Origin: an uncultured Eubacteriales bacterium
GTDB lineage: Bacteria; Bacillota_A; Clostridia; Lachnospirales; Lachnospiraceae
Direction: 5' to 3'
NCBI GenBank assembly: GCA_902803345.1
Contig: CADCPV010000209.1
Coordinates: forward strand, 1 to 7,051
DNA length: 7,051 nucleotides
Below are positions 6,488 to 7,051 of the stretch, in pieces. Under the pieces are notes generated by a model. It saw only the letters and a program-made list of their open reading frames with translations, was not told the DNA's origin and did not search any database. The translations under genes and the position numbers were made by a program. The stretch's first letter is position 1. Each line of letters begins with the position of its first letter.

Positions 6488-7051
6488 TCAGATGTGATTC
6501 GCCACTTCGAAGGCATCCCAGATTGCGTACATGATGTTGTTGACCTTCTTTGCGTCGCCCAGAAGATAAATCTCGGGAACGTCGAATTCCACATCGTGGT
6601 AAAGGCTGTTTTCCTCTTTGTAGCCGACCGCGAGGATCACGCTGTCACAGGCAAGCTCCGCTGCAGTTCCGTCGGAAAGCTCATAAAAGAGCGCGCCGTC
6701 TCTGTATCCCGTCACCTTTGCACCGCAGACCGTGTCGATTCCGTTATAGGGGATCAGAGCCTCGAGCATATCCTTGTTTGAGTGGCACAGGGGGCCGTTT
6801 ACGGCCATGAGCTTCGGAAGGGCCTCGACAATCGTAACTTTTTTGCCTTTCCGGGCAAGGTCCAGGGCAAGTTCGCAGCCGACAAGGCCGCCGCCGATGA
6901 CAACGGTTGTATCACCCGGATCTTTCTCGCGAAGCAGGACTTCCGCCGCCGTATAGACTTTGTCGTCGTCTCCGAGAGAGAAACGTTTCGGAGCGGAACC
7001 GGTTGCCATGATGACGGTGTCAAATCCGCTGCTTCTGATGAATTCCGCATC
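6488..7051 (-). CDS. NADH:flavin oxidoreductase (Old-Yellow-Enzyme family), C-terminal nucleotide-binding part; 5' end outside window
   Basis: The open frame continues past base 7051, so only the last 187 residues are seen. They show FDTVIMATGSAP (10-21), then a second Rossmann fold with the glycine motif VIGGGLVGCE (51-60) and a strand ending TIVE (73-76), then SVILAVGY (137-144), and IYLLGDAKKV (161-170) before a final helix. This is the FAD- and NAD(P)H-binding part of the 2-enoate reductase/2,4-dienoyl-CoA reductase/BaiCD-type enzymes, whose N-terminal TIM barrel binds FMN and an Fe-S cluster and reduces activated C=C bonds. The barrel that sets substrate choice is not in the window, so the substrate is unknown. 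The C-terminus looks complete. A CyuA-like gene follows after 85 bases on the same strand. A stand-alone pyridine nucleotide-disulphide reductase is a less likely alternative. Confidence 0.85.
   Translation of the reverse strand, partial: DAEFIRSSGFDTVIMATGSAPKRFSLGDDDKVYTAAEVLLREKDPGDTTVVIGGGLVGCELALDLARKGKKVTIVEALPKLMAVNGPLCHSNKDMLEALIPYNGIDTVCGAKVTGYRDGALFYELSDGTAAELACDSVILAVGYKEENSLYHDVEFDVPEIYLLGDAKKVNNIMYAIWDAFEVANHI

Noticed and set aside
6403..6594. A 64-residue N-terminal extension of the CyuA-like protein
   Set aside because: It overlaps the end of the oxidoreductase in another frame, and family members start at the MDKNTYNAYL sequence encoded from 6402.

Overview
The window is a compact bacterial chromosome segment. 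Every gene I can support lies on the minus strand, so transcription runs from high to low coordinates. Composition is moderate GC, Shine-Dalgarno sites are strong (GGAGG type), and two genes appear to use GTG starts. The gene types (DegV family, an ECF sigma factor with a large membrane-anchored partner, a PepC-type aminopeptidase, an Old-Yellow-Enzyme-type reductase and a CyuA-type cysteine desulfidase) suggest an anaerobic Bacillota, probably class Clostridia and perhaps Lachnospiraceae-like. The taxonomic placement is inference.

Layout in order of transcription. (1) 7051-6488: the C-terminal nucleotide-binding part of an NADH:flavin oxidoreductase, cut by the window edge. (2) 6402-5878: a CyuA/YhaM-family gene that appears to have lost the central part of the protein in frame. 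A terminator follows at 5837-5798. (3) 5630-5877: a 248-base intergenic region with a possible promoter and repeated GAAACGG motifs. (4) 5629-4301: a bleomycin-hydrolase-type aminopeptidase C. (5) 4259-3183: a polytopic UPF0104/LPG-synthase-TM protein, probably cotranscribed with the aminopeptidase, with a hairpin spanning the junction and a strong terminator after it. (6) 2971-2402 and 2421-1012: an ECF sigma factor overlapping a single-pass membrane protein that is its likely anti-sigma/sensor partner, preceded by a possible self-recognised ECF promoter. (7) 802-185: a six-helix DUF308/HdeD-like membrane protein with a good sigma-A-type promoter lying inside an inverted repeat. (8) 107-1: the N-terminus of a DegV-family protein, cut by the window edge.

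Functionally this is a set of short independent units: redox and amino-acid catabolism on the right, peptide turnover and a membrane protein in the middle, and envelope signalling and a small membrane protein on the left. I found no CRISPR array, insertion sequence, tRNA, rRNA, phage gene or recognisable defence system. The most unusual items are the internally deleted CyuA-like gene, the sigma/anti-sigma pair with its candidate autoregulatory promoter, and several promoter- or stop-codon-associated hairpins.
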